A stretch of DNA of 33,590 nucleotides from NCBI RefSeq assembly GCF_900117445.1, contig NZ_FPEJ01000010.1, positions 1-33,590 on the forward strand, in the 5' to 3' direction. The position numbers and the translations under genes were made by a program. How positions within the stretch are numbered: the stretch's first letter is position 1; each line of letters starts with the position of its first letter. The stretch comes from Hyphomicrobium sp. NDB2Meth4 (GTDB lineage Bacteria; Pseudomonadota; Alphaproteobacteria; Rhizobiales; Hyphomicrobiaceae). This document shows positions 1 through 8,209 of the stretch, in pieces. The notes under the pieces were generated by a model. That model was not told where the DNA came from, ran no database searches, and saw only the letters and a program-made list of their open reading frames with translations.

Positions 1-59
1 TGATCATCCCCCGCTCGCCCTCGTGCCGACGCACGCACCAAGGGCAATGTTCTCAGCAC

Positions 60-125
60 AGGGGGTAGGGTCAAAATTGCGCGCCGATTACCCCCAGCAA
101 GGGGTCAAAATTGCATGCCGGTTCA
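60..125. repeat. Duplicated terminal-type repeats, probable IS21-family remnant
   Basis: The 13-mer GGGTCAAAATTGC occurs at 68-80 and again at 102-114, a 34-bp period. Similarity continues past the 13-mer: each copy is followed by two variable bases, then GCCG and a TT-containing stretch. Multiple subterminal repeats of this GGGTCAAAATTG type are familiar from ends of IS21-like elements in rhizobia; that link is from memory, not a search. No istA or istB reading frame is visible in the window, so this is either an element end running off the left edge or a remnant. Confidence 0.45.
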
Positions 126-234
126 CACGCATAATCCTGCGCACCGAAGCTAGATCCGTTGGCCGCACCAAGAAGCCAATCCTCGTTGGCCGCAGGCGTA
201 TTGTGGCGGATAGTTCACTCATGCAAAGTTTGTT

Positions 235-1419
235 TTGCTTCAATACGCCCTAGACGTCACTTTGGGGCGTGATTATTGCGCGGGGCAATTCAAATTGATC
301 AGGACCTTTCTTCACACGTTCGAGCCGGCGGCGGATAGTCCAGTTACCGGCGCGAGAGTCGACCTCGACGTTACTGAAATCGAAGATGCCGGTATCCGTG
401 AGGTGTTACAAACACCTGGCGCGGCGTACGGCACGTGGTCAATCTTGGATGCTCTGTTGGCACCAACTGGTTCGGGCACCCCATTTGTCTTTAGGAAGCC
501 GCTCGGCCACGCTCGCGAAGTTAAGGTCGCATTGTCTGGCTTGCTGGGGCGCTTCGTCGCTCGGGCCTATCTCGAGCGGTATTTCAATCTCTCCATCTTC
601 GCTCATCTGAACAGTCGGACCGTCGATCTTGATCGTAGTCGACGGATCAAGATCGTACCTCTTTCACGCGGGGACCTTCCCGATTGGATTGCCTGCGCTG
701 CAGACCTGTCCGCGCTGACGGTGGCCGAAGCGAAGGGCTGCCATGATACTGGAGGGCCATCGAAGGCGTTGGGACGTGGGTGGGCGCAGGCTAAACGGAT
801 CAACATAGTAGCCCAAGGCCGCAAGGTCACCGTCAAGCGAGTCGCGATCGCGACACGCTGGGGAACGACCACCGAAGCGCCCAAAGATGCCCATATCTCT
901 GTTCGAGATCCTGTCGATGAAGGCGAACCGATAGATTTGCATGAAGAGGACGCTCTATTCATTGGGCTATTACGTCTGCACATTGCAAACTTGATCGCTC
1001 CGCTTGGCCATGCCGCGCTCGCTGAATCGATTCGCCATCTCACGCATCAGCCGCATCAGGGCCGGCTCTCAGACGACAGAGGAAACGCCCGGACTCTGTT
1101 GAATGCTTCACCTGTAAACGAGGTGGAGAATGCGACCGCCATGGACGGGCTGATCGGCGGTATCGTTACGCGCGCAGGGCCGATCCTTAATGCGAGGGTT
1201 GCCCCCGCGGATCAGGAAGCGCTCGCTCGCATCGACCTCAGACCAGTCTTCGTTGGAGTGGAGCGCGATCTTATACGCGCCGCCATCGATGCAGAGCCGC
1301 AGGTCGTACGCGATCGCCTTGCTAGGACGGTGATTACAGATACGTTCACGCGACCTGATCGTGCGGGCGGCTGGATCGTGTCGCTCGGTGAGGAGCGCCG
1401 CATAAGGGATGCCACATGA
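235..1419 (+). CDS. Uncharacterised protein with PD-(D/E)XK nuclease-like signature, partner of the SIR2 gene
   Basis: I do not recognise the 394-residue protein as a named family. Residues 150-190 carry a hydrophobic strand with Asp157, then the triad Glu165-Ala-Lys167, and a following helix with Gln185 (GWAQAKRI). This layout, D-x7-ExK then QxxK, is typical of PD-(D/E)XK nucleases of the restriction-enzyme and RecB type. An upstream helix (about 103-118, GLLGRFVARAYLERYF) could supply the usual N-terminal glutamate. The TTG start at 235 is only the first possible start after a stop at 211-213; no ribosome site is visible and the coding-like reading reaches that stop, so the N-terminus may have been cut by the IS-like sequence upstream. 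The same frame stays open after the TGA up to 1590. Position directly before a SIR2 gene suggests a two-gene defence system. Nuclease activity is inference. Confidence 0.6.
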   Translation: MLQYALDVTLGRDYCAGQFKLIRTFLHTFEPAADSPVTGARVDLDVTEIEDAGIREVLQTPGAAYGTWSILDALLAPTGSGTPFVFRKPLGHAREVKVALSGLLGRFVARAYLERYFNLSIFAHLNSRTVDLDRSRRIKIVPLSRGDLPDWIACAADLSALTVAEAKGCHDTGGPSKALGRGWAQAKRINIVAQGRKVTVKRVAIATRWGTTTEAPKDAHISVRDPVDEGEPIDLHEEDALFIGLLRLHIANLIAPLGHAALAESIRHLTHQPHQGRLSDDRGNARTLLNASPVNEVENATAMDGLIGGIVTRAGPILNARVAPADQEALARIDLRPVFVGVERDLIRAAIDAEPQVVRDRLARTVITDTFTRPDRAGGWIVSLGEERRIRDAT

Positions 1420-1586
1420 ATTCATGAGAGCTACAATTGGATGTTGCCGCAGGGGGCGACGAGGAGTGCGAGCAAACAGCTCCATGTGACGTTGCGGTCT
1501 GAACGTTCACTCGCTGGTCGATCCAATGTGCGGCTTATCGCAATCCCACCATCATCCATGCGCGCCACCAGCAGGACTACTATTCG

Positions 1587-4500
1587 ATGAGGTTTTTTGC
1601 GGACGGCCCGGATATTCCGCTTGAGCTGTTGGATGCTCGCGACAAGGGCGATGTGGTGTTCTTATGCGGAGCAGGTGTTTCTGTTCCCGCTGGAATGCCA
1701 AGCTTCGTGCAGCTGGCTAAAATGGTTGCCGATGAACTTGGCGCCGATGATATCTCAGCGTCGATGCCGCTGGATCAGCTATTTGGTGACCTTCAGAAAA
1801 GCTATGGGATTGCTAGGGTCGAGCGTCTTGTTACCAAATTTTTGAGGACCCGCCGGAAGGCGGATTTGCGAAAACATCAGACGATACTTCGTCTGTCTAG
1901 CGACATGCAGGGTAATCCACGTCTTGTCACAACGAACTTTGATCTTTTGTTCGAGGCCGCAGGCAAGCGGCTAAAGACTTTCGTGCCACCCTACCTACCT
2001 GATCTGGACTATGCGCAGAAGCTGGAGGGGCTAGTCTATCTTCACGGCAGGCTTGATGGCTCGGCGCGACCGGCAGAAAGCCTAAGAGGCCTCGTGCTGG
2101 GCATTGCCGACATGGGGCGCGCCTATTTGGCTGATGGCTGGGCGACCCGGTTCATGAACCAGCTCATCTCCCGTTACACCGTTGTCCTTCTCGGTTACTC
2201 GGCCAACGACGTCCCTATTCGCTATCTGCTGGAAGGCTTGAACGCTCGGGGATCAAAGGCGAGGTTGTTCGCATTCTCGGAAGGTCAGGCCGGAGAAACG
2301 CAGCAGAAGTGGTGGGATCGCGGCGTGATGGCAATCCCCTACAGCTCCGGAGACAACGAGCACTCGGCTCTTTGGCGAACGCTGACTGCCTGGGCGAGAC
2401 GGGCTGAAAGCATCGACAGATGGCATGCTGATACAATAGAGCTCGCAAGAGTTGGGCCACGCAATCTCGAGCCGCATGAGCGAGGCCGAGTGGCCTCGAT
2501 GGCTTTGACTGTAACGGGTGCGTCTGCTCTTGCTGATGCGAACCCTCCAATCCCTGCCGAGTGGTTGTGCGTGTTTGATAGCCTCATTCGCTATGGTCGA
2601 GTTCAGAACGGCTGGCGTGATAGGCAAGAAGACTTCGATCCACTCGCCATTTATCGATTAGATGGAGATCCTGCTCGCCCTGAAGGAACTAACGGGCGCG
2701 AGCAGGTAATTGGCATCAACGTCCTGGAACCGCAGAGTCATGACGACCACCGTGCAAACTTCACCCGATTGGCTGGCCGAATAGCGCGCAGAGCCGAGCC
2801 ACTTCCCGCTCGACTGCATCACCTCGGAAGGTGGATAGCTGCCAGCGCAGGCGATCCAGTTTCAATCTGGTGGGCATCGCATCATCACCAGCTGCATCCT
2901 GCCATTGAGGATCTGATCAACTGGCGCTTGCGCCAGCAGCAGGACATCGACGCAACCGTCCGCCAAAGCTGGCGCCTTTATTTCGAAGCTTCTCAACACG
3001 ACGCGCATCCTGAGCACCGTGATTTCTACGATCTTCTCGGCGTCATCAAACAGGATGGATGGAGAGGCTCAACCCTCAGGCAACTGCGCAAAGTAATGGA
3101 GCCCTACCTGAAGGTCACACCAACAAGATTTCACCCGGGACCGCCGATCGGCGAGCAAGAGCTTCGGTTGGGAAGGATAATGAATGCTGATGTGGAGTTC
3201 GTTCATCGGTCAGAACAACTCAGCTTGCCCGCTGAGCGGCTGTCATGGTTTGTTGCCTGCCTCCGAGATTGCCTGCTTCACGCAGCGAGCATCAAAAAAG
3301 ACCTTGAGGTTGACACTCACTCTCGCACGCCGACACTTCATCACGAAGACAAGCCCGGCACCGTGCATCTCGATGATGAGGATTCGTTTTTCCTGTGGTT
3401 CGCAGAGCTTTTCGAGAAGCTCGTCAGCGAAAATCCGGCAGCTGCGCATCGAGAGCTGAGCCAGTGGCCGATCGACGAGCCGTCGTACTTCGCAAAGTTG
3501 AGTGTTTGGGCCTGGATGTTTCCGTCGGCAATGCCTGCAACGGAGGCCGCCGAGGCTATCGCAGGTCTTTCTGACGTTGTGTTCTGGCGCGAAAACCATC
3601 AGCGCGAGCTTCTATGGACCATTCGAGCGAGGTGGCCCGAGTTCACCGATCCCGAAAGAGCTACTATCGAGGCTCGGACAGTTTCCGGCCCCCACAAGTG
3701 GGCCAACGAGGAGGAAGACGAGTACCGCGTGCGCAAAGCGAGATGGGCTGCCGTTCGTATCGGATGGCTAATCCACAATGGATTGACCATTAGCAAGATT
3801 ACGGAAGATGCTGTTGCCCTGCTGCGGGGGAGTGATCCTGAGTGGCGACCTTCATGGGATGAGCACGCAGATCAAAGTCATGATAGTCGTAGTGGCTGGG
3901 TGAAGCTGGACACCGACGCAACAAGTCTGATGGACGCGCCGTTGAACGATGTAGTAGCGCGCATCGATGCCATAGAGCGCCGCCCTGCTGGGGGCTTTGT
4001 CGAGCGAAACCCGTTTCTTGGCCTTTATAAAACCCGTCCTGCGCGTGCTCTTGCCGTGCTCACCCTCGAGTCCAGGAAAGGGAACTATCCGGAACGCCTT
4101 TGGCGCACGATCTTCTCGGATGACATGCCCGATCGACAGCGCTACCGGTGGCTTGTCGCCCGGAGGCTGGCCAACCTCCCCAAGGAGACCATTGTTTCTC
4201 TGGCTCATTCAGCTTGCCGGTGGCTGCAAAATCGAATGCCTGAATTCTATCAGAGGAGACCGGACGAGGCGCTCGCCGTGTGGGACACGGTTTTCGCCTC
4301 ACTGGTCGCTGCAGGCAACGAAGCCACTTCCAGCGCTATGGGCGACCTGTCGACGGGCGGCGTCAAACAGCGCCGCTCCCGCCGGACCTTCGGCCATGCC
4401 ATAAACGGCCCTGTCGGGGAGCTTACCGAGGCACTAATTCAAACTCTGGTTCAGACGAAGCCCGCTAAACCGTCAAGCATACCAAGAGCGCTGCGCGATC

Positions 4501-5330
4501 GGATTAATGCAACCCTTCAGGCCCCCGGAGAGGGTGCCGACCACGCGGCATCCATGATCTTCATTCACCTGAAGTGGCTCTTCTGGCTTGATCCGAATTG
4601 GACGAAGTCTTCGCTGTTGCCGATGCTCAAACACAGCCATCGGCTTTCCGAACCAGCGTGGAACGGCTTTCTGTATGACAACAGGCTGCCGCAGGCAAAT
4701 CTGTTTAACTTGATCAAAGCCGACTATCTTGAGGCATTTGCAGTGTCCGAGACTTGGCGATGGGAGGATCAGGCTGCGGCTAGACTCAGTCAATTCCTCG
4801 TGGTTGCGACCGCGGGCACCGGGAAGAAGATACTGACCTCTGCGGAGGGTCGGGACGCATTGCGCGCAGCAAATGATGATCTGCGTACCGCAGCGGTCCG
4901 TCAGCTCGGCGCCATGATCAAAGGAGCCGCCGATTGGCATGCGCGTGGCACGACCTTCGTGGAAAAGGTCTGGCCCCAAGAGGTTCGTTTTCAAACTTCG
5001 GCGACGTCGTTGGCGTTCGCAGACATCGCAATGGATACCGAAGCGGCGTTTCCCGATGCAGTCAAGCGGATATCAGCCTACCTCCAGCCAGTCGAGCAGC
5101 TCGATTCTGTCATCTTCCAACTAACTCACGTTGATGAGAAGCGGTCGAAATCGTTGGCTCAACGCTACCCCATGGATTCGGTAAGGCTTGTCGACCTGCT
5201 AACGCCGGATAAGGCGAGATATGTGCCGTATAATCTCCGCGAGTTCCTCCAGAGCACATCCGAGCTCGAACCAGACCTCCGACACTCGCAATCGTGGAGG
5301 CGCTTGAACGAACTGTCGACGACGAGTTGA
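1587..5330 (+). CDS. Large SIR2-domain protein, probable NAD-consuming defence effector
   Basis: The N-terminal 250 residues are a SIR2-like NAD-binding domain. GAGVS lies at 28-32 (nucleotide loop), TTNFD at 115-119, the catalytic-type His153 in YLHG, and a closing segment LLGYSANDVPIRYLL at 201-215. Proteins of this SIR2_2 type in phage-defence systems hydrolyse NAD+ when triggered. The remaining ~1000 residues are mostly helical, rich in Trp and Arg, and would serve as sensor and oligomerisation region. The last ~180 residues (FVEKVWPQEVRF near 1110, then a Pro- and Leu-rich tail) resemble the DUF4020-type C-terminus known from long SIR2 proteins; this is from memory. At 1247 residues it matches such long stand-alone SIR2 proteins. 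ATG at 1587 forms ATGA with the stop of the extended upstream frame. Coding-like sequence continues upstream in this frame to TGA 1500, but without a start codon. The predicted activity is inferred. Confidence 0.85.
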   Translation: MRFFADGPDIPLELLDARDKGDVVFLCGAGVSVPAGMPSFVQLAKMVADELGADDISASMPLDQLFGDLQKSYGIARVERLVTKFLRTRRKADLRKHQTILRLSSDMQGNPRLVTTNFDLLFEAAGKRLKTFVPPYLPDLDYAQKLEGLVYLHGRLDGSARPAESLRGLVLGIADMGRAYLADGWATRFMNQLISRYTVVLLGYSANDVPIRYLLEGLNARGSKARLFAFSEGQAGETQQKWWDRGVMAIPYSSGDNEHSALWRTLTAWARRAESIDRWHADTIELARVGPRNLEPHERGRVASMALTVTGASALADANPPIPAEWLCVFDSLIRYGRVQNGWRDRQEDFDPLAIYRLDGDPARPEGTNGREQVIGINVLEPQSHDDHRANFTRLAGRIARRAEPLPARLHHLGRWIAASAGDPVSIWWASHHHQLHPAIEDLINWRLRQQQDIDATVRQSWRLYFEASQHDAHPEHRDFYDLLGVIKQDGWRGSTLRQLRKVMEPYLKVTPTRFHPGPPIGEQELRLGRIMNADVEFVHRSEQLSLPAERLSWFVACLRDCLLHAASIKKDLEVDTHSRTPTLHHEDKPGTVHLDDEDSFFLWFAELFEKLVSENPAAAHRELSQWPIDEPSYFAKLSVWAWMFPSAMPATEAAEAIAGLSDVVFWRENHQRELLWTIRARWPEFTDPERATIEARTVSGPHKWANEEEDEYRVRKARWAAVRIGWLIHNGLTISKITEDAVALLRGSDPEWRPSWDEHADQSHDSRSGWVKLDTDATSLMDAPLNDVVARIDAIERRPAGGFVERNPFLGLYKTRPARALAVLTLESRKGNYPERLWRTIFSDDMPDRQRYRWLVARRLANLPKETIVSLAHSACRWLQNRMPEFYQRRPDEALAVWDTVFASLVAAGNEATSSAMGDLSTGGVKQRRSRRTFGHAINGPVGELTEALIQTLVQTKPAKPSSIPRALRDRINATLQAPGEGADHAASMIFIHLKWLFWLDPNWTKSSLLPMLKHSHRLSEPAWNGFLYDNRLPQANLFNLIKADYLEAFAVSETWRWEDQAAARLSQFLVVATAGTGKKILTSAEGRDALRAANDDLRTAAVRQLGAMIKGAADWHARGTTFVEKVWPQEVRFQTSATSLAFADIAMDTEAAFPDAVKRISAYLQPVEQLDSVIFQLTHVDEKRSKSLAQRYPMDSVRLVDLLTPDKARYVPYNLREFLQSTSELEPDLRHSQSWRRLNELSTTS

Positions 5331-5729
5331 TGCCAAGATACCTATCGCAGGGATCGCGGGCTGCGACCTCTACTGAAGTGCATGTCCGCTTTGCGTGGTG
5401 GTGCTGACCTACGCCCTGACCTGGCTTAGGGGCAGGTTCGACGAGCTGGTGATGTCCGAAAACTCGGCATAGCCGAAGAGCGGCAAAGACCGCTTTGCCG
5501 AGAAGGCGGTCTCGGAGTGAGCAACTTGGAAGTCACAGGACGGGTGCCGGTGCTCTTCTATCCGGCAGCGAACGAGTGTCGTACGCAGTTTCGGAGCAGG
5601 ACACACTGCCAGCTCATCTAGAATGCAGAGGAGCGTTGATCAGATCGGCGCCGAGCGCATGCCGACGTCGCTATCGCCGCTAATCGTCGCGGTCCAACTC
5701 AGCCCCCCGCCAATGAGGTTGAGACCTAG
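5331..5729. other. Non-coding stretch with an 8-bp hairpin
   Basis: No convincing gene is seen. A perfect hairpin, CGGCAAAG / CTTTGCCG with loop ACCG, lies at 5481-5500. A competing stem, AGACCGC (5487-5493) with GCGGTCT (5506-5512), overlaps it, so only one can form at a time. There is no T-run, so a classical terminator is doubtful. Motifs such as ATGTCCGCTTTGCG near 5382 resemble a dispersed intergenic sequence common in Bradyrhizobium relatives (from memory). Confidence 0.4.
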
Positions 5730-5862
5730 ACTGGCTGGGAGGCACCCCTGACTTGGCGAGCGGTCGCGAACGTGGGCATCCGCGAGGCGGTTAGAAAGCA
5801 CGGCTCCGCTTTCGTTGAACGCTGCTGGCCTCTAGCCGTTCGATTCATGGTTACTTGGCACG
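5730..5862 (+). pseudogene. Decayed fragment resembling the C-terminal region of a SIR2/DUF4020-type protein
   Basis: Read in the frame of 5772, after a TAG at 5727-5729, the peptide contains LTWRAVANVGIREAVRKHG and then FVERCWPLAVRF. The intact SIR2 protein has FVEKVWPQEVRF at the matching place, preceded by a similar arrangement (LRTAAVRQLGAMIKGA). Eight of twelve residues agree in the core block. The stop just upstream and loss of similarity after the block indicate a relic rather than a working gene. It may be debris of a second SIR2-type gene, or part of a tandem duplication. The call rests on a short match and needs an alignment to confirm. Confidence 0.4.
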
Positions 5863-5935
5863 GGGGCAATTGGACGTCGCGTAGCGCGTTGGGCGCCATG
5901 CGTCCCGAAGAGCAGTTGCCGGCTCAGCGACGCGA

Positions 5936-5979
5936 CACTACAGAGGCCCGACAAAGTCTCGACGCAGTCTCCGCAAATA
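5936..5979 (+). promoter_or_regulatory. Tandem 11-bp direct repeats, operator of the two-component operon
   Basis: Four contiguous 11-mers are visible: CACTACAGAGG, CCCGACAAAGT, CTCGACGCAGT and CTCCGCAAATA. Three fit CTCGACNNAGT well and the first is weaker. Direct repeats on an 11-bp period are the usual binding layout of OmpR/PhoB-family regulators. The array ends 55 bp before the regulator ATG. The same array type occurs at 22610, 24969 and 29481. Confidence 0.6.
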
Positions 5980-6003
5980 GGTCGGACAACTTCAACTTCG
6001 GTA

Positions 6004-6020
6004 GGGACCGCGCCGGTCCC
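6004..6020 (+). promoter_or_regulatory. Hairpin in the 5' leader of the response regulator
   Basis: GGGACCG (6004-6010) pairs perfectly with CGGTCCC (6014-6020) around a 3-base loop. It ends just before the ribosome-site region GCGGGAAA (6023-6030) of the regulator gene, so it could affect initiation or simply be a chance GC-rich stem. Confidence 0.3.
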
Positions 6021-6034
6021 ACGCGGGAAATACC

Positions 6035-6727
6035 ATGAACGCTCTTGCGCTGATCGCCGAGGATGACGCGGAGGTCGCCGGCATCCTCGAAGCCTATCTC
6101 ATACGCGAAGGTCTACGCACGGTCCGCGCTACCGATGGGCTTACCGCGATAGAGCATCACGACCGCCTGAAGCCTGATATTGTCTTGCTCGACGTCAAGA
6201 TGCCCAGAGCCGACGGTTATCAGGTTCTCGCCACCATACGGCAGCGCGGGGAGACGCCAGTTATCATGGTTACGGCGCTCGATGAGGACCTCGACAAGCT
6301 TCAAGCCTTGCGCATCGGTGCGGACGATTACGTGGTAAAGCCCTTCAATCCACTCGAGGTGGTAGCCCGGGTTAAAGCAGTGCTTCGGCGTGCTCATGGG
6401 CAAAAGTTACCAACGACGATCCGAGTTGGTCAGCTTGAGGTCGATGAGATTTCTCACGTCGCTTTTGTCAACGTTGCGGAGCGCGGGCGAGTGCGACTTG
6501 ATCTGACGCTCACGGAATTTCGCATCCTTTCTCACATGGCCAGGGCACCCTCGCGCGTGTTCAGCCGCGCAGAGTTGATCGATGCCTGCTTCCCAGAGAG
6601 CGACGCGCTTGAGCGAACAGTCGACAGCCATGCGAGTAACTTGCGGCGCAAGTTCGATGCGGCTGGAGCTACGGGCTTTTTCGCGGGCGTGCGCGGCGTC
6701 GGCTATCGGTTGACGGAGCTGCCATGA
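6035..6727 (+). CDS. OmpR-family response regulator (BaeR-like)
   Basis: The 230-residue protein has a receiver domain at about 1-120 and a winged-helix DNA-binding domain at about 130-228. The acidic pair is Glu9-Asp10 (AEDD), the phospho-acceptor is Asp53 (VLLDVKMP), Thr80 is in VTALD, and Lys102 is in VKPF. The C-terminal domain keeps the expected LTLTEFRILSHMA, SRAELID and VDSHASNLRRKF segments and the terminal GVRGVGYRL wing. The start is supported by a GGGA-type ribosome site 8-10 bp upstream. Its stop overlaps the ATG of the kinase gene, so the two are translationally coupled cognates. Tandem 11-bp repeats in its own promoter point to autoregulation. It is the best candidate to bind the same repeats before the RND operon. 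The BaeR likeness is from overall sequence style only. Confidence 0.9.
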   Translation: MNALALIAEDDAEVAGILEAYLIREGLRTVRATDGLTAIEHHDRLKPDIVLLDVKMPRADGYQVLATIRQRGETPVIMVTALDEDLDKLQALRIGADDYVVKPFNPLEVVARVKAVLRRAHGQKLPTTIRVGQLEVDEISHVAFVNVAERGRVRLDLTLTEFRILSHMARAPSRVFSRAELIDACFPESDALERTVDSHASNLRRKFDAAGATGFFAGVRGVGYRLTELP

Positions 6728-7896
6728 GATCGCCAACGGGGCTCAACCGTCAGCTCGTCATTTGGATGGCGGCGGTCACTGGCCTTGCGCTCGCAGTGAT
6801 GATCGTTGGCATCACCTTATTCTACGCGCTCGTCATCTACTTCGATCCAAAGTTGTTGATGGGAGATACCCCTCTGCCTCCTGAGGGAATGAGCTGGGCT
6901 GACCTCTGGCCGGGGCCGCTCGAATGGGCGGCATTCTTTGTGCTTTGGCTGTTGGGCATGGCTGGAGCGATTGCTGCCGCAGTGCGCTTCTCGCGTCGTC
7001 TGATCCGGCCGCTCGAGGCTGTCGGGACGGCCGCACGTCACATCGCGCGCGGGGACTTGTCGGCCCGCGCCACACCTGATGGCGCTATGTTTGACGAGAC
7101 GCGTCAGCTTGTTGACGACTTCAATGGAATGGCCAGCCAGTTGAGGCAGTCGGAAGCTGAGATGCGCGCGTGGAACGTGGCTATCGCACACGAGCTGAGA
7201 ACTCCCCTGACAATTCTACGCGGTCGTCTCCAAGGGGTCGTCGATGGAGTATTCGCACCGGACGCGGCATCAATCCGCGGCTTGATTGCCCAGGTTGAAA
7301 GCCTCACACGCATCGTCGATGACCTTAAGGTTTTCACGCTCGCTCAAAGTGGTCGACTTGAACTTCGGCTCGAAGCCGTCGACCTCGCAGAGGAGGCCGC
7401 AAAGGTGGTCTCCATTGTCGGCCCGGAACTCAAGGACGCAGGCATCGAGCTTGTGTCCGACTTGGGCAGCGTACAGGTTAGAGCAGATGGCGCGCGGGTG
7501 AGGCAGGCGCTTCTCGCTATTCTCGAAAATGCCCGGCGGTATGCAGCTCCGGGTGTCCTCCGAGTCGAAACGCGCGCAACTCTCGAAAATGGGATTCTGC
7601 GGGTTTGCGATAGCGGCCCCGGCTTGCCGCCTGGGGCGGAAAGCCGGGCCTTTGAGCCCTTCTGGCGCGCGGATGAATCGCGCTCACGCGCAGGCGGCGG
7701 CAGTGGCTTGGGACTTGCTATCGTGCAGGCAATCGCACAGGCGCACGGCGGAACTGCGCTGGCGCGCGCAGCGAGACCTAATGGTGCAATCTTCGAGGTC
7801 CATCTGCCACGGGCAGTAGCAAAACAAGAGCGGTCCGGCGGCCAGCTCATGGGCAGGCCCGTGCCGATAGAGCGATTGGAAAACAACTCCGTTTGA
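6724..7896 (+). CDS. Membrane sensor histidine kinase (BaeS-like)
   Basis: The 390-residue protein has two membrane segments (about 11-40 and 68-88) enclosing a short ~28-residue periplasmic loop (GDTPLPPEGM). A HAMP linker follows at about 89-142. The HisKA domain has the phospho-accepting His156 in AIAHELRTP. The ATPase domain has the N box ILENARRYA (Asn269), G1 box DSGPG (297-301) and G2 box GSGLGLAI (327-334). The small periplasmic loop suggests it senses membrane state or a partner protein rather than a bulky ligand. It overlaps the regulator gene by 4 bp (ATGA), forming one two-component operon. The ligand is unknown; the presence of an RND pump operon under the same repeat type suggests envelope stress or toxic compounds. 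Confidence 0.92.
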   Translation: MRSPTGLNRQLVIWMAAVTGLALAVMIVGITLFYALVIYFDPKLLMGDTPLPPEGMSWADLWPGPLEWAAFFVLWLLGMAGAIAAAVRFSRRLIRPLEAVGTAARHIARGDLSARATPDGAMFDETRQLVDDFNGMASQLRQSEAEMRAWNVAIAHELRTPLTILRGRLQGVVDGVFAPDAASIRGLIAQVESLTRIVDDLKVFTLAQSGRLELRLEAVDLAEEAAKVVSIVGPELKDAGIELVSDLGSVQVRADGARVRQALLAILENARRYAAPGVLRVETRATLENGILRVCDSGPGLPPGAESRAFEPFWRADESRSRAGGGSGLGLAIVQAIAQAHGGTALARAARPNGAIFEVHLPRAVAKQERSGGQLMGRPVPIERLENNSV

Positions 7897-8209
7897 TGCG
7901 GCGCATCAGCCGACTGCGATTGTTTCCCTGATAAGTCTCTGGCGCCGCTACCCAGGTGTGGTCAGTGCCGCGGACCTACCGATCCGCGCTTATGACCCGG
8001 ACTCAATCGGGTGCTTGCGCCTCCAGCGTGATCACGCTGGAGATCGCTAGCTGTGTTCTGCCGCCTCAACGATTTCCGGCGCGTGGCAAACCCGCCATGA
8101 CCAGACCGCGGCGAACTTCACATCCGCCGTGTCGCTCGCCACCATCATAGCGTTCTGGCGTTGATCGAGCCCAGTCCATCAGACGAGCTTTGGGTGGTCA
8201 GCGGTCGCG
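7897..8209. other. Intergenic region between convergent genes, with a perfect palindrome
   Basis: No gene is seen. A small stem TGATGC/GCATCA (7894-7908) includes the kinase stop codon. A perfect 22-bp palindrome lies at 8021-8042. Neither is followed by a T-run on the plus strand. The region separates the kinase gene from the oppositely oriented acetyltransferase gene. Confidence 0.5.
8021..8042. repeat. Perfect 22-bp palindrome
   Basis: The left arm CTCCAGCGTGA is followed directly by its exact reverse complement, with TGATCA at the centre and no loop bases. As RNA it would form a GC-rich hairpin that could end transcription of both convergent genes. As DNA it could bind a symmetric dimer. 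No T-tract is present, so an intrinsic terminator is only a possibility. Confidence 0.5.

Noticed and set aside
603-1043. Minus-strand frame of 146 codons inside the first gene
   Set aside because: Composition is Arg/Ser-rich and it lies entirely opposite a better-supported gene.
5409-5606. Minus-strand frame of 65 codons
   Set aside because: It looks like translation of a dispersed intergenic sequence rather than a gene.
5495-5683. Plus-strand frame of 62 codons after the SIR2 gene
   Set aside because: No ribosome site, Arg-rich sequence and overlap with the hairpin region; no family resemblance.
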